Below, piece after piece: positions 19,402 to 26,331 of a stretch of 64,000 bases of DNA. Where the stretch lies: positions 248,001 through 312,000 of the forward strand of contig CAVYEG010000006.1 of the NCBI GenBank assembly GCA_963767565.1. Direction: 5' to 3'. Position numbers and translations under genes: made by a program. This DNA comes from Palsa-504 sp963767565. Its GTDB lineage: Bacteria > Actinomycetota > Actinomycetes > Streptosporangiales > Streptosporangiaceae. The notes below the pieces were generated by a model. It had not been told where the DNA came from. It did not search any database and worked only from the letters and a program-made list of their open reading frames with translations. Every line of letters begins with the position of its first letter. Within the stretch, counting starts at the first letter, position 1.

Positions 19402-20859
19402 ATGATCCAGGGGTTTGACCCGCGTACCGGCGAGCCAGTAGGGGAGCCGGTGGCCGAGACCACCGACGCCGAGGTTGACGCGATCGTGGCGTCGGCCGCG
19501 GCGGCGGCCCCCGCCTGGGGCGCGGAGTCCGAGGCGGGGCGGCGAGCCGAGGCGCTGGAGGCCGTGGCCGACGCCCTCGACGAGCGCGCGGGCGAGCTCT
19601 CGGTCCTGGCTGACACGGAGACCGCGCTCGGCGGCGAGCGGCTCATCGGCGAGGTGGCCCGCACCACCGGGCAGCTGCGGCTGTTCGCGCAGGTGCTGCG
19701 GGACGGCGGGTACGCCGACGCCGTCGTCAGCCGGGCCGTCGGCGTGGTCCCCGACGTCCGGCGGGTCACCCGGCCGGCCGGGCCGGTGGCCGTGTTCGCG
19801 GCCTCGAACTTCCCGTTCGCCTTCTCCGTGGCCGGCGGCGACACGGCTTCCGCGCTGGCCGCGGGCTGCCCGGTCGTAGTCAAGGCGCACGAGGGGCACC
19901 CGGTCACCTCCGACGTGACCGCCGAGATCGTGACCGGGGCGCTGGCTTCCGCAGGAGCCCCGGCCGGGACGTTCGGACTCATCCACGGGGTGGAGGCCGG
20001 GCTGCGGCTGCTGCGGCACCCGGCCATCGCCGCCGCAGGGTTCACCGGGTCGACCGCGGGCGGGCTGGCCCTGGCCAAGATCGCCGCCGAGCGTCCGGTG
20101 CCCGTCCCCTTCTACGGCGAGCTCGGCTCGGTCAACCCCGGCGTGGTGCTGCCCGGCGCCGCGTTCGCCCGGCCGTCCGCCATCGCGACCGGCTACGCCG
20201 CCTCGCTGACCCTCGGCACCGGCCAGTTCTGCACCAACCCCGGCCTGCTGTTCGTCCCCGAGGACGTCGGCCTGCTGACCGCGATCTCCGAGGCGGTCGG
20301 CGCCTCAGCCGGCGGGGCCATGCTGACCGGCCGGATCTTCGCGGGCTACGAGGACGCGGTGGCCGAGGCCGCCGACCATCCCGGCGTCACCGAGCTGGCG
20401 GCCGGCCAGCCCGGGCCGGGCCCGTGGGGGGCTACCCCGCGGGTGTTCAAGCTCGGGCTCAAGGAGTTCGCGGCCGACCTGGCGGTGCTGTCCTCCGAGC
20501 GGTTCGGCCCGGCGGGCCTGGTCATCACCTACGCCTCGGTCGAGGACCTGCTGCCCGTCCTCGCCGCCCTGGCCGGCAACCTGGTCGGCACCGTGCACCT
20601 GGACACCGATTCGGCCCAGGACATCGAGCTGGCCCGCCAGGTCATCGCGGTGCTCGAGCACGTGGCGGGCCGGATCGTGTGCAACGGCTGGCCCACCGGC
20701 GTGGCCGTGGTCGCCGCCCAGCACCACGGCGGCCCGTTCCCCGCCACCACCGCGCCGGCCTACACCTCGGTCGGCACGGCCGCGATCCGCCGCTGGCTGG
20801 TCCCGGTGGCCTACCAGAACTTCCCCGCCGAACTGCTGCCGCCCGCCTTGCGCGGGTAG
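19402..20859 (+). CDS. Alpha-ketoglutarate semialdehyde (2,5-dioxovalerate) dehydrogenase
   Basis: 485 residues from ATG 19402, preceded by TAGGAGG. It belongs to the ALDH subgroup typical of oxidative pentose pathways: N-terminal FDPRTGEPVGEPVAETT, VAVFAASNFPFAFSVAGGDT, catalytic Glu in FYGELGSVNPGVVLP, and Cys in TLGTGQFCTNPGL. The enzyme oxidises 2-oxoglutarate semialdehyde to 2-oxoglutarate with NAD(P). Together with the upstream dehydratase it gives the first and last steps of a Weimberg-type route. The intervening keto-deoxypentonate dehydratase is not seen in the window. Confidence 0.88.
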   Translation: MIQGFDPRTGEPVGEPVAETTDAEVDAIVASAAAAAPAWGAESEAGRRAEALEAVADALDERAGELSVLADTETALGGERLIGEVARTTGQLRLFAQVLRDGGYADAVVSRAVGVVPDVRRVTRPAGPVAVFAASNFPFAFSVAGGDTASALAAGCPVVVKAHEGHPVTSDVTAEIVTGALASAGAPAGTFGLIHGVEAGLRLLRHPAIAAAGFTGSTAGGLALAKIAAERPVPVPFYGELGSVNPGVVLPGAAFARPSAIATGYAASLTLGTGQFCTNPGLLFVPEDVGLLTAISEAVGASAGGAMLTGRIFAGYEDAVAEAADHPGVTELAAGQPGPGPWGATPRVFKLGLKEFAADLAVLSSERFGPAGLVITYASVEDLLPVLAALAGNLVGTVHLDTDSAQDIELARQVIAVLEHVAGRIVCNGWPTGVAVVAAQHHGGPFPATTAPAYTSVGTAAIRRWLVPVAYQNFPAELLPPALRG

Positions 20860-20870
20860 CTGGCGGCCCC

Positions 20871-21074
20871 TGGGTACAGGTCGACGGCCGGGCCGAGGTG
20901 CTCGACGTGCCCGAGGCGGTGGAGCCGCCGGAGGACTACTACCGGTCGATCTCCGGCGAGCATCCCGACTGGGGCGAGTACCGCCAGGCCATGCTGCGGC
21001 AGGGCAAGTCGCTGCTGCGCGTCACGCCATCTCGCTGGGGTCCGGTGGCCACCGGCGGCTTCCCGCCCCGGCTG
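20871..21074 (+). pseudogene. C-terminal fragment of a PPOX-class F420-dependent oxidoreductase
   Basis: An open stretch without its own good start encodes WVQVDGRAEVLDVPEAVEPP, then DYYRSISGEHPDW, YRQAMLRQGKSLLRVTP and RWGPVATGGFPPR. These match the second half and very end of ~140-residue F420-dependent PPOX proteins. The N-terminal half is absent, cut at the end of the aldehyde dehydrogenase gene. The frame has no stop and runs into the DinB-family gene at 21105. Probably a deletion remnant; a translated fusion is possible but unlikely. Confidence 0.65.
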
Positions 21075-21104
21075 GCTCGATCACGGCTACCTAGACTGAC
21101 CAGC

Positions 21105-21695
21105 ATGGCTGGATCGGATGAGAAAGCAGATCTGCACCGCTACCTGCAGGCCGCCCGCGAGGCCGTGCTGTGGAAGCTCGAGGGGCTTGCCGAGTACGAC
21201 GTCCGCCGCCCGATGGTGCCCACCGGCACCAACCTGCTGGGCCTGGTCAAGCACCTGGCCAGCGTCGAGGTCGCGTACTTCGGCGAGGTCTTCGGCCGGC
21301 GGCCGGATGAGCGGCTGCCCTGGCTGGAGGAGGACGCCGAGCCCAACTCGGACATGTGGGCCACCGCAGACGAGACGCGCGAGCAGATCGTCGGGCTATA
21401 CCGCCGGGTCTGGACGAATTCCGATTCCATGATCAGGGCGCTGCCACTGGACGCGATCGGTCACGTGCCGTGGTGGCCGGCAGAGCGGCGCGAGGTCACC
21501 CTGCACAAGATCCTGGTGCACATGATCGCCGAGACCGACCGGCACGCCGGGCAGGCCGACATCGTCCGCGAGCTCATCGACGGGGCCGCCGGGCTGCGGG
21601 CCGACAACGACAACCTGCCGCCTGCCGACCGGGACTGGTGGGAGGACTACCGGGCCCGGCTGGAGAAGGCAGCGCGCGAGGCCGCCTCCGCGTGA
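21105..21695 (+). CDS. DinB-fold (DUF664-type) protein
   Basis: 196 residues from ATG 21105. It shows the DinB/DUF664 pattern: LWKLEGLAEYDVRRPMVPTGTNLLGLVKHLASVE, then FGRRPDERLPW, and VTLHKILVHMIAETDRHAGQADIVRELIDG, with the three histidines (LVKHLA, LVHMI, DRHAGQ) that bind metal in this four-helix family. Many actinobacterial members are linked to mycothiol-dependent reactions. The frame is also open upstream through a PPOX remnant, but homologs begin near this ATG. It is convergent with the MarR-GNAT gene. Confidence 0.83.
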   Translation: MAGSDEKADLHRYLQAAREAVLWKLEGLAEYDVRRPMVPTGTNLLGLVKHLASVEVAYFGEVFGRRPDERLPWLEEDAEPNSDMWATADETREQIVGLYRRVWTNSDSMIRALPLDAIGHVPWWPAERREVTLHKILVHMIAETDRHAGQADIVRELIDGAAGLRADNDNLPPADRDWWEDYRARLEKAAREAASA

Positions 21696-21701
21696 CTCCC
21701 G

Positions 21702-22589
21702 TCAGGCGTCGAGGGTCTTCTCGAACCAGTGGTGGGCGTACGGCTCGTCGTTGAACGGCGGGACCTCGCGGTAGCCCGACGCCCGGTACAGGCTGAACGC
21801 CTCGGTCAGGCTGCGGTGGGTCTCCAGCCGCAGCGTACGCACGCCGTGCGCCGCGGCCTGGACCTCAAGCTCGGCGAGCAGGCGGCGGCCCAGGCCGAGC
21901 CCGCGGACCGACGAGTCGACCCACATCCGCTTGAGATGAGCCTGTGCGGGGGGATGGAACTTGAGCACGCCGCACCCGACCGGCTCGGCGTGCAAGGTGG
22001 CGAGCAGGAACAGCCCCGCGGGCGGCGACACCTCGTGGTCGGCGGCGGAGATGCCCCGGTCGGGGTCGAAGCCGTCCTCGAAGCGGACGGACAGCTCGGC
22101 GAAGTAGGCCCGGACCGCCCGGCGGGCGGCCGGGTGCCGGGGATCGCACGCGGTGATCCCGACCATCGAGGCCACCAGGAGCCGTTCGACCTCGGCCATG
22201 GCCGAGACCAGCCGGTCGCGCTGCCGGGCGCTGAGCGGAGTGAGGATGGCCGCGGCCGCGTCGTCCGAACGCCGGTCGAGCTCGGCTCGCTCAGCCAGCC
22301 CCCGGCTGGTCAGGTGCGCGGTCCGCACCCGCCCGTCGTCGTCGCTGGGTGCCACGGTGATCAGCGCGTCGCCTTCCAGCGACCGGAGCAGCCGGCTCAG
22401 ATAGCCGGAGTCCAGGTCGAGCCGGGCCCGCAGCGCCTTGATGTCGCTGCCGTCCGGGCCGATCTCCCATAGCAGGCGCGCCTGGCCCAGCGGCCGGTCG
22501 CGGGACAAGAACGCGTCGTCCAGGGCGCCCACTCGTTGCGTCACGGTCCGGTTGAACCTCCGGACCTGCTCCACCATGCTCTGGTCCAT
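21702..22589 (-). CDS. MarR-type HTH fused to GNAT acetyltransferase
   Basis: 295 residues in two parts. Residues ~1-140 form a MarR winged helix (PLGQARLLWEIGPDGSDIKAL, DSGYLSRLLRSLEGDALI, the DDGRVRTAHLTSRG wing). Residues ~150-295 form a GNAT domain with MWVDSSVRGLGLGRRLLAELE (acetyl-CoA loop R-G-x-G-L-G) and LYRASGYREVPPF. Such fusions occur in actinomycetes. The regulator may respond to, or acetylate, a small molecule. No target operon is evident. Confidence 0.87.
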   Translation of the reverse strand: MDQSMVEQVRRFNRTVTQRVGALDDAFLSRDRPLGQARLLWEIGPDGSDIKALRARLDLDSGYLSRLLRSLEGDALITVAPSDDDGRVRTAHLTSRGLAERAELDRRSDDAAAAILTPLSARQRDRLVSAMAEVERLLVASMVGITACDPRHPAARRAVRAYFAELSVRFEDGFDPDRGISAADHEVSPPAGLFLLATLHAEPVGCGVLKFHPPAQAHLKRMWVDSSVRGLGLGRRLLAELEVQAAAHGVRTLRLETHRSLTEAFSLYRASGYREVPPFNDEPYAHHWFEKTLDA

Positions 22590-22627
22590 TGCCTGACTCT
22601 AGTCAGAGAATGGACGCTAGCCAAGGC

Positions 22628-23773
22628 TCACGGCTGGAACTGGACGTATCCGTACTGGGGCACTGCCTTGGTGCTGGCGATGGCCCGGCCGTTCGCGTCG
22701 AACCAGGTCAGCTTCGTGAGCCGGAGCGGGCTGGGGACGATGAAGGCCGCGTACGCCCGCCCGTCCACGATGCACAACGTGGCCGGCCTGGTAGAGCCGT
22801 CGGACAGCGTCGCCATGAGCGCATCGGTATCCGGGCTCACCGAGACGGCGTACCCCGTGGCGCCGGTGCCATCGCCGAAGCCGAGGGGCAGGGCCATGAT
22901 GGTCTCCGGCCCTTCGGGTGTGCTCACCGGGCCGCAGTAGCCCATCTGGGTACCGCCGGCCGAGCTCGTCCCGGACAGCGAGTAACAGTCTCCGCCCGGT
23001 CCGAACTGCAGCTTGATGACCCATTGGTGGTTACCAGGGAGGGTTCCCCAGGCCAGGCTGCCTGAGGCGGGCTCGCCCGGCCCCGAGGGCGCGTTGACCC
23101 ACAAGCCCGGGTTCTCCGGGATCGTGGCCCTGCTGGGCGGCTGGATGCTGACCACTGGCATGGTAAAGGCCGGCGACCAGTCCGGGGGCGGGTCAGGCAC
23201 CGTCACCCGCAGCGGCTTGGCCAGCGAGTACGCGAAACCGGCGACGTGGTAGCGCAGCCCGCAGACGGTCGCGGTGACCGCGGGCACGTTCGTGCCGCCG
23301 TTGACGACGATCCCGTTGACATCGGCGGGGAGCTGGACGAACGCGAAGCCGACTCCGGGCGTGGCCGGGCCCAGGGCCACGACGGCGGCGGTTTCCGGTA
23401 CCGGATCCACCGGGTCGGCGTCGGTCCCGTTGAGCGTGATCGCGGCCAGGCACGTGTAGCCCGGGTCGGCGATGTTCTGGACCGCGAGCGACCAGGCATG
23501 CCCGTCCGCTGTGCCTTTGGCGAACACGCCATTTGGTCCGGCCGTGATGGCGGGGGCGGCGGGCTGGGCAGCCGGCGGCCGGCCGCCCAGGGCCAGGCTC
23601 GTTACCGCGACGATCCCGGCCAGGCCCAGCGTGCCTACGGCTGCCCCTGTGCGCCGCAGGCGGATGCGCTTGCCCCGCCGGATGATCGTCTCGAGCGGAG
23701 CCGGCGACGGCTGTACGGACTCGAATGTGCCGTGCAGCGCCTGCCGCAGTTTCCGGTCCAGGGTCTCGGTCAC
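22628..23773 (-). CDS. Membrane-anchored putative anti-sigma/sensor protein
   Basis: 381 residues with a GTG start overlapping the sigma-factor stop by four bases (GTGA). A cytoplasmic N-terminus (DRKLRQALHGTFESV ... IIRRGKRIRLRRTG) is followed by one transmembrane helix (AAVGTLGLAGIVAVTSLAL) and a ~310-residue Gly/Pro-rich extracellular region of unknown fold. Layout and coupling to a SigE-family sigma gene suggest it controls that factor, but no classical zinc anti-sigma motif is visible, so the role is inferred. Confidence 0.7.
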   Translation of the reverse strand: MTETLDRKLRQALHGTFESVQPSPAPLETIIRRGKRIRLRRTGAAVGTLGLAGIVAVTSLALGGRPPAAQPAAPAITAGPNGVFAKGTADGHAWSLAVQNIADPGYTCLAAITLNGTDADPVDPVPETAAVVALGPATPGVGFAFVQLPADVNGIVVNGGTNVPAVTATVCGLRYHVAGFAYSLAKPLRVTVPDPPPDWSPAFTMPVVSIQPPSRATIPENPGLWVNAPSGPGEPASGSLAWGTLPGNHQWVIKLQFGPGGDCYSLSGTSSAGGTQMGYCGPVSTPEGPETIMALPLGFGDGTGATGYAVSVSPDTDALMATLSDGSTRPATLCIVDGRAYAAFIVPSPLRLTKLTWFDANGRAIASTKAVPQYGYVQFQP

Positions 23774-24312
23774 CGTTCATCACCTTCCCCGAGAGCCGGG
23801 TTGGCCCGGAGCTTGGCCAGGGCCCGGGAGAGCTGGCTGCGTACCGTGCCGGGCGAGCAGCCCATGGCGGCGGCGATCTGCGCGTCGGTCAGGTCCTGCC
23901 AGTACCGCAGGACGATCACCGCGCGCTGCCGCGGCGGCAGCTGACGCAGGGCCGTCAGCAGGGCGGCCCGCTCGCCGACGAGGTCAGCCGGGCCGTCAAC
24001 CGGCGTATCCGGCAGCTCGCCCGGCTGCTCGGTCACCCGGCGCCTGCGGAACCGGCGGTTGCTGGCGTTGACCAGGATGCGGCGCACGTAGGCGTCCGGG
24101 TCGTCAGCCCGGCTGACCCGCCGCCAGGCCACGTAGGCGCGAGTCAGCGCGGTCTGGGCGATGTCCTCGGCCAGCCAGCGGTCTCCGGTCAGGCCGAACG
24201 CCAGCCGGACCAGCCCCGGCCAGCGGGACGCCGCGAAGGTCTTGAAGTCCTCGCTGCCGTCCGCGCTGAGGATGTCCGGGACGGCGGCTATCTCATCACG
24301 AGGATTAGACAC
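23770..24312 (-). CDS. SigE-family ECF RNA polymerase sigma factor
   Basis: About 180 residues using GTG 24312 (24315 is also possible) after a GGAG site; an ATG at 24408 would add 32 residues. Region 2 is visible in LVRLAFGLTGDRWLAEDIAQTALTRAYVAWRRV and region 4 in LRQLPPRQRAVIVLRYWQDLTDAQIAAAMGCSPGTVRSQLSRALAKLR. SigE-family (ECF-type, actinobacterial) factors are often paired with a membrane protein, as here. It should direct RNA polymerase to an unidentified stress or surface regulon. Confidence 0.87.
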   Translation of the reverse strand: MSNPRDEIAAVPDILSADGSEDFKTFAASRWPGLVRLAFGLTGDRWLAEDIAQTALTRAYVAWRRVSRADDPDAYVRRILVNASNRRFRRRRVTEQPGELPDTPVDGPADLVGERAALLTALRQLPPRQRAVIVLRYWQDLTDAQIAAAMGCSPGTVRSQLSRALAKLRANPALGEGDER

Positions 24313-24433
24313 CACCGGCTCCACACCACCTAAGAGCACCGTAGGCCGGCAGATCGCTGCATCACCAGCGGGCTGTTCTGGGCCCGCCACCCAGGCCTGC
24401 GCCTTCATCCCGCCTGACCGTTCATGAAAAGAT

Positions 24434-24961
24434 ATGCCTGACACCCCGATTATGAGAGTGGTCATGGGCGACGAGCGTGAGAATCTCAGCTGGCAGGCGT
24501 TCGGCGATGCATCCCGGGAACTGGCCACCGCCATCGCCGCCGACGGTTTCGAGCCCGACCTGATCCTGTCGATCGCGCGCGGCGGCCTGTTCCTGGCCGC
24601 GTCCTTGGGCTATGCGCTCGCGGTCAAGAACCTGCACGTGACGAACGTCGAGTTCTACGACGGGGTAGGCACCACGCTCGATATGCCGGTCATGCTCCCG
24701 CCGGTGCCCAGTGCGGTGGACTTCTCGGAGAAGAAGGTGCTCATCGCCGATGACGTGGCCGACTCCGGCCGCACCATGGACCTCGTCTACAACTTCATCA
24801 AGGACCACGTGGAAGACGTGCGCTCGGCGGTGATCTACGAGAAGCCGCAGTCGGTGATCAAGTGCGAGTACGTATGGAAGCGCACCGACCGCTGGATCAA
24901 CTTCCCCTGGAGCACCGACCCTCCCGTCGTCCAGCGCGCCGGCCAGGTCCTCGACGCCTGA
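24434..24961 (+). CDS. Phosphoribosyltransferase (Gpt-like)
   Basis: 175 residues from ATG 24434; ATG 24464 (MGDERENLSWQ) fits homolog starts equally well. The PRPP-binding loop VLIADDVADSGRTMDLV and the upstream PPi-loop region DLILSIARGGLFLAASLGYAL are both clear, and NLHVTNVEFYDGVG follows. Such proteins are annotated as xanthine/guanine or orphan phosphoribosyltransferases; substrate is unproven. It is divergent from the sigma-factor gene across ~120 bp. Confidence 0.82.
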   Translation: MPDTPIMRVVMGDERENLSWQAFGDASRELATAIAADGFEPDLILSIARGGLFLAASLGYALAVKNLHVTNVEFYDGVGTTLDMPVMLPPVPSAVDFSEKKVLIADDVADSGRTMDLVYNFIKDHVEDVRSAVIYEKPQSVIKCEYVWKRTDRWINFPWSTDPPVVQRAGQVLDA

Positions 24962-25036
24962 TCCCTCAGATCCATGCCGCCATTGTGCCCGGATGACGGC
25001 GGGTGCACGGTCGGCGGCCAGCCTTAGGATCGCCCT

Positions 25037-25273
25037 ATGACAGACGCGCATTTCCGGCCGGCCGTGGCCATCCGGATCGGTCGGCAGCCGGACAACGACA
25101 TCGCGCTGACCGGGGACCTCGAGGTCTCCCGGCATCACGCGGGGCTGCGCCGCAACCCGGCCGGCAGCTTCGAGCTCATCGACCTGGTCGCAGCCTTCGC
25201 CCTGATCACCGACTTCTGGCCCCAGCCATACGAGCTTCCAGCCCGCCGCGCTCACCTGGTCGAGCGCTACTGA
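25037..25273 (+). pseudogene. Truncated FHA-domain remnant
   Basis: The first ~50 codons encode an FHA-like stretch: VAIRIGRQPDNDIALTG, EVSRHHAGLRR and GSFELIDL. The fold normally continues with a G-S-x-N-G-T motif, which is missing. The frame switches to unrelated sequence (VAAFALITDFW...) and stops at 25273. An IS5-type transposase remnant lies just downstream, so an insertion/deletion event probably cut the gene. Confidence 0.55.
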
Positions 25274-25282
25274 GTTTCCGAA

Positions 25283-25360
25283 GGGCTGGAGCGGACATTC
25301 GCCTGGATCAGCAAGCATCGCCGCACCGCCGGCGGCTACGAGCGCCTGGGCAGCCGGGCA
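25283..25360 (+). mobile_element. IS5-type transposase C-terminal relic
   Basis: About 26 codons read GLERTFAWISKHRRTAGGYE followed by RLGSRA. This matches the conserved W-V-V-E-R-T-F-A-W ... Y-E-R-L block near the C-terminus of IS5-family (IS4/IS5 DDE) transposases. No start, no rest of the transposase and no terminal inverted repeats are seen. It is a remnant squeezed between the FHA fragment and the lipoprotein gene. Confidence 0.6.
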
Positions 25361-25371
25361 CTTACCGGAAC

Positions 25372-26175
25372 GTGCTACGCGCAGCCATGTCCGCCTTGGT
25401 GCTGCTGGTGGCGGCGGCATGCAGTAGCCCGAGCCCGCCTGCTCGCCCGGCAACTGCGCATACTGCGCCCGCGCCAGTGACTGAGAGCTTTGCCGGTCAT
25501 CGTTTCACCGTGACGCTCAGCGCACAGGCACTGGCGAGGGCCAGCGCTGACGGCGCGAACTTGTCTCAGGTGATTGCACATGCCCTCGCCCGCATCAACG
25601 CGTTGCTGCCTGGGCCGCCGACGGTCATTATGGTGTCCTACGGCGGCTCCGACGTCATTCCCCAGACGGGGACCAGCGGTGAAACCAACCCCGGAACCGG
25701 AGTCCTCACCGTCACGTTTGGCCAGACGCCGCGGGCCAGCCCCGGAATGATCATGAAGCTCTGGCTGCCGCGCTCTTTGTCGCACGAGATCGACCACAGC
25801 GTCCGGATCCTTGCCGGGCCGGGGTTCGGGGTTTCCCTGCTCGAGGAAGTCATCTCCGAGGGCATCTCCTCCGCGTTCGATCTAGCGGCATTCCCGGGGC
25901 CGCCCTCTCCGTGGGACCGGGCCATATCACGAACTCAGGAATGTGCCCTGTGGAAGCAGGCCCAGCCGTTGCTCGGGCAGACCGACCTGTATGACCAATG
26001 GTTCTTCGGCGGCCCCGGCGTACCTCACTGGGCGGCATTCACCATCGGGTATGACATCGTCACCGACTATCACCAGCGCCACGCGGATGCAAGCTGGTCC
26101 GCGATAACCGCCGCCAGCGCGACCGCGATCCTTGCGGGTAGCCATTATCAGCCGTGCGCAGCCACCGCTCACTAG
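25372..26175 (+). CDS. Lipoprotein with HEIDH zinc-protease-like motif (DUF2268-like)
   Basis: 267 residues from GTG 25372 (MLRAAMSALVLLVAAAC...). The start gives a lipoprotein signal with lipobox LVAAAC, followed by a Ser/Pro/Ala-rich linker. The mature part has RSLSHEIDHSVRILAG, an HExxH zinc motif, then EEVISEGISSAFDLA, a plausible downstream glutamate ligand region as in DUF2268 putative metalloproteases. It probably acts outside the membrane as a peptidase or zinc-binding protein. The family match is by pattern only. Confidence 0.65.
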   Translation: MLRAAMSALVLLVAAACSSPSPPARPATAHTAPAPVTESFAGHRFTVTLSAQALARASADGANLSQVIAHALARINALLPGPPTVIMVSYGGSDVIPQTGTSGETNPGTGVLTVTFGQTPRASPGMIMKLWLPRSLSHEIDHSVRILAGPGFGVSLLEEVISEGISSAFDLAAFPGPPSPWDRAISRTQECALWKQAQPLLGQTDLYDQWFFGGPGVPHWAAFTIGYDIVTDYHQRHADASWSAITAASATAILAGSHYQPCAATAH

Positions 26176-26331
26176 CGAACCGTCTGACCCAGACTTGCCA
26201 ATATGGGGACCCGCATGCCGCCCACTCGCCGCCTGCTCGAACTCGGCTGCGGCCCAGAGCCCGCCCCGGGTGACGGTCACGGTCACGATGTCGCCGGGGC
26301 GAGGCGCGCCGACCGCGCGCCCTCTCACTCA

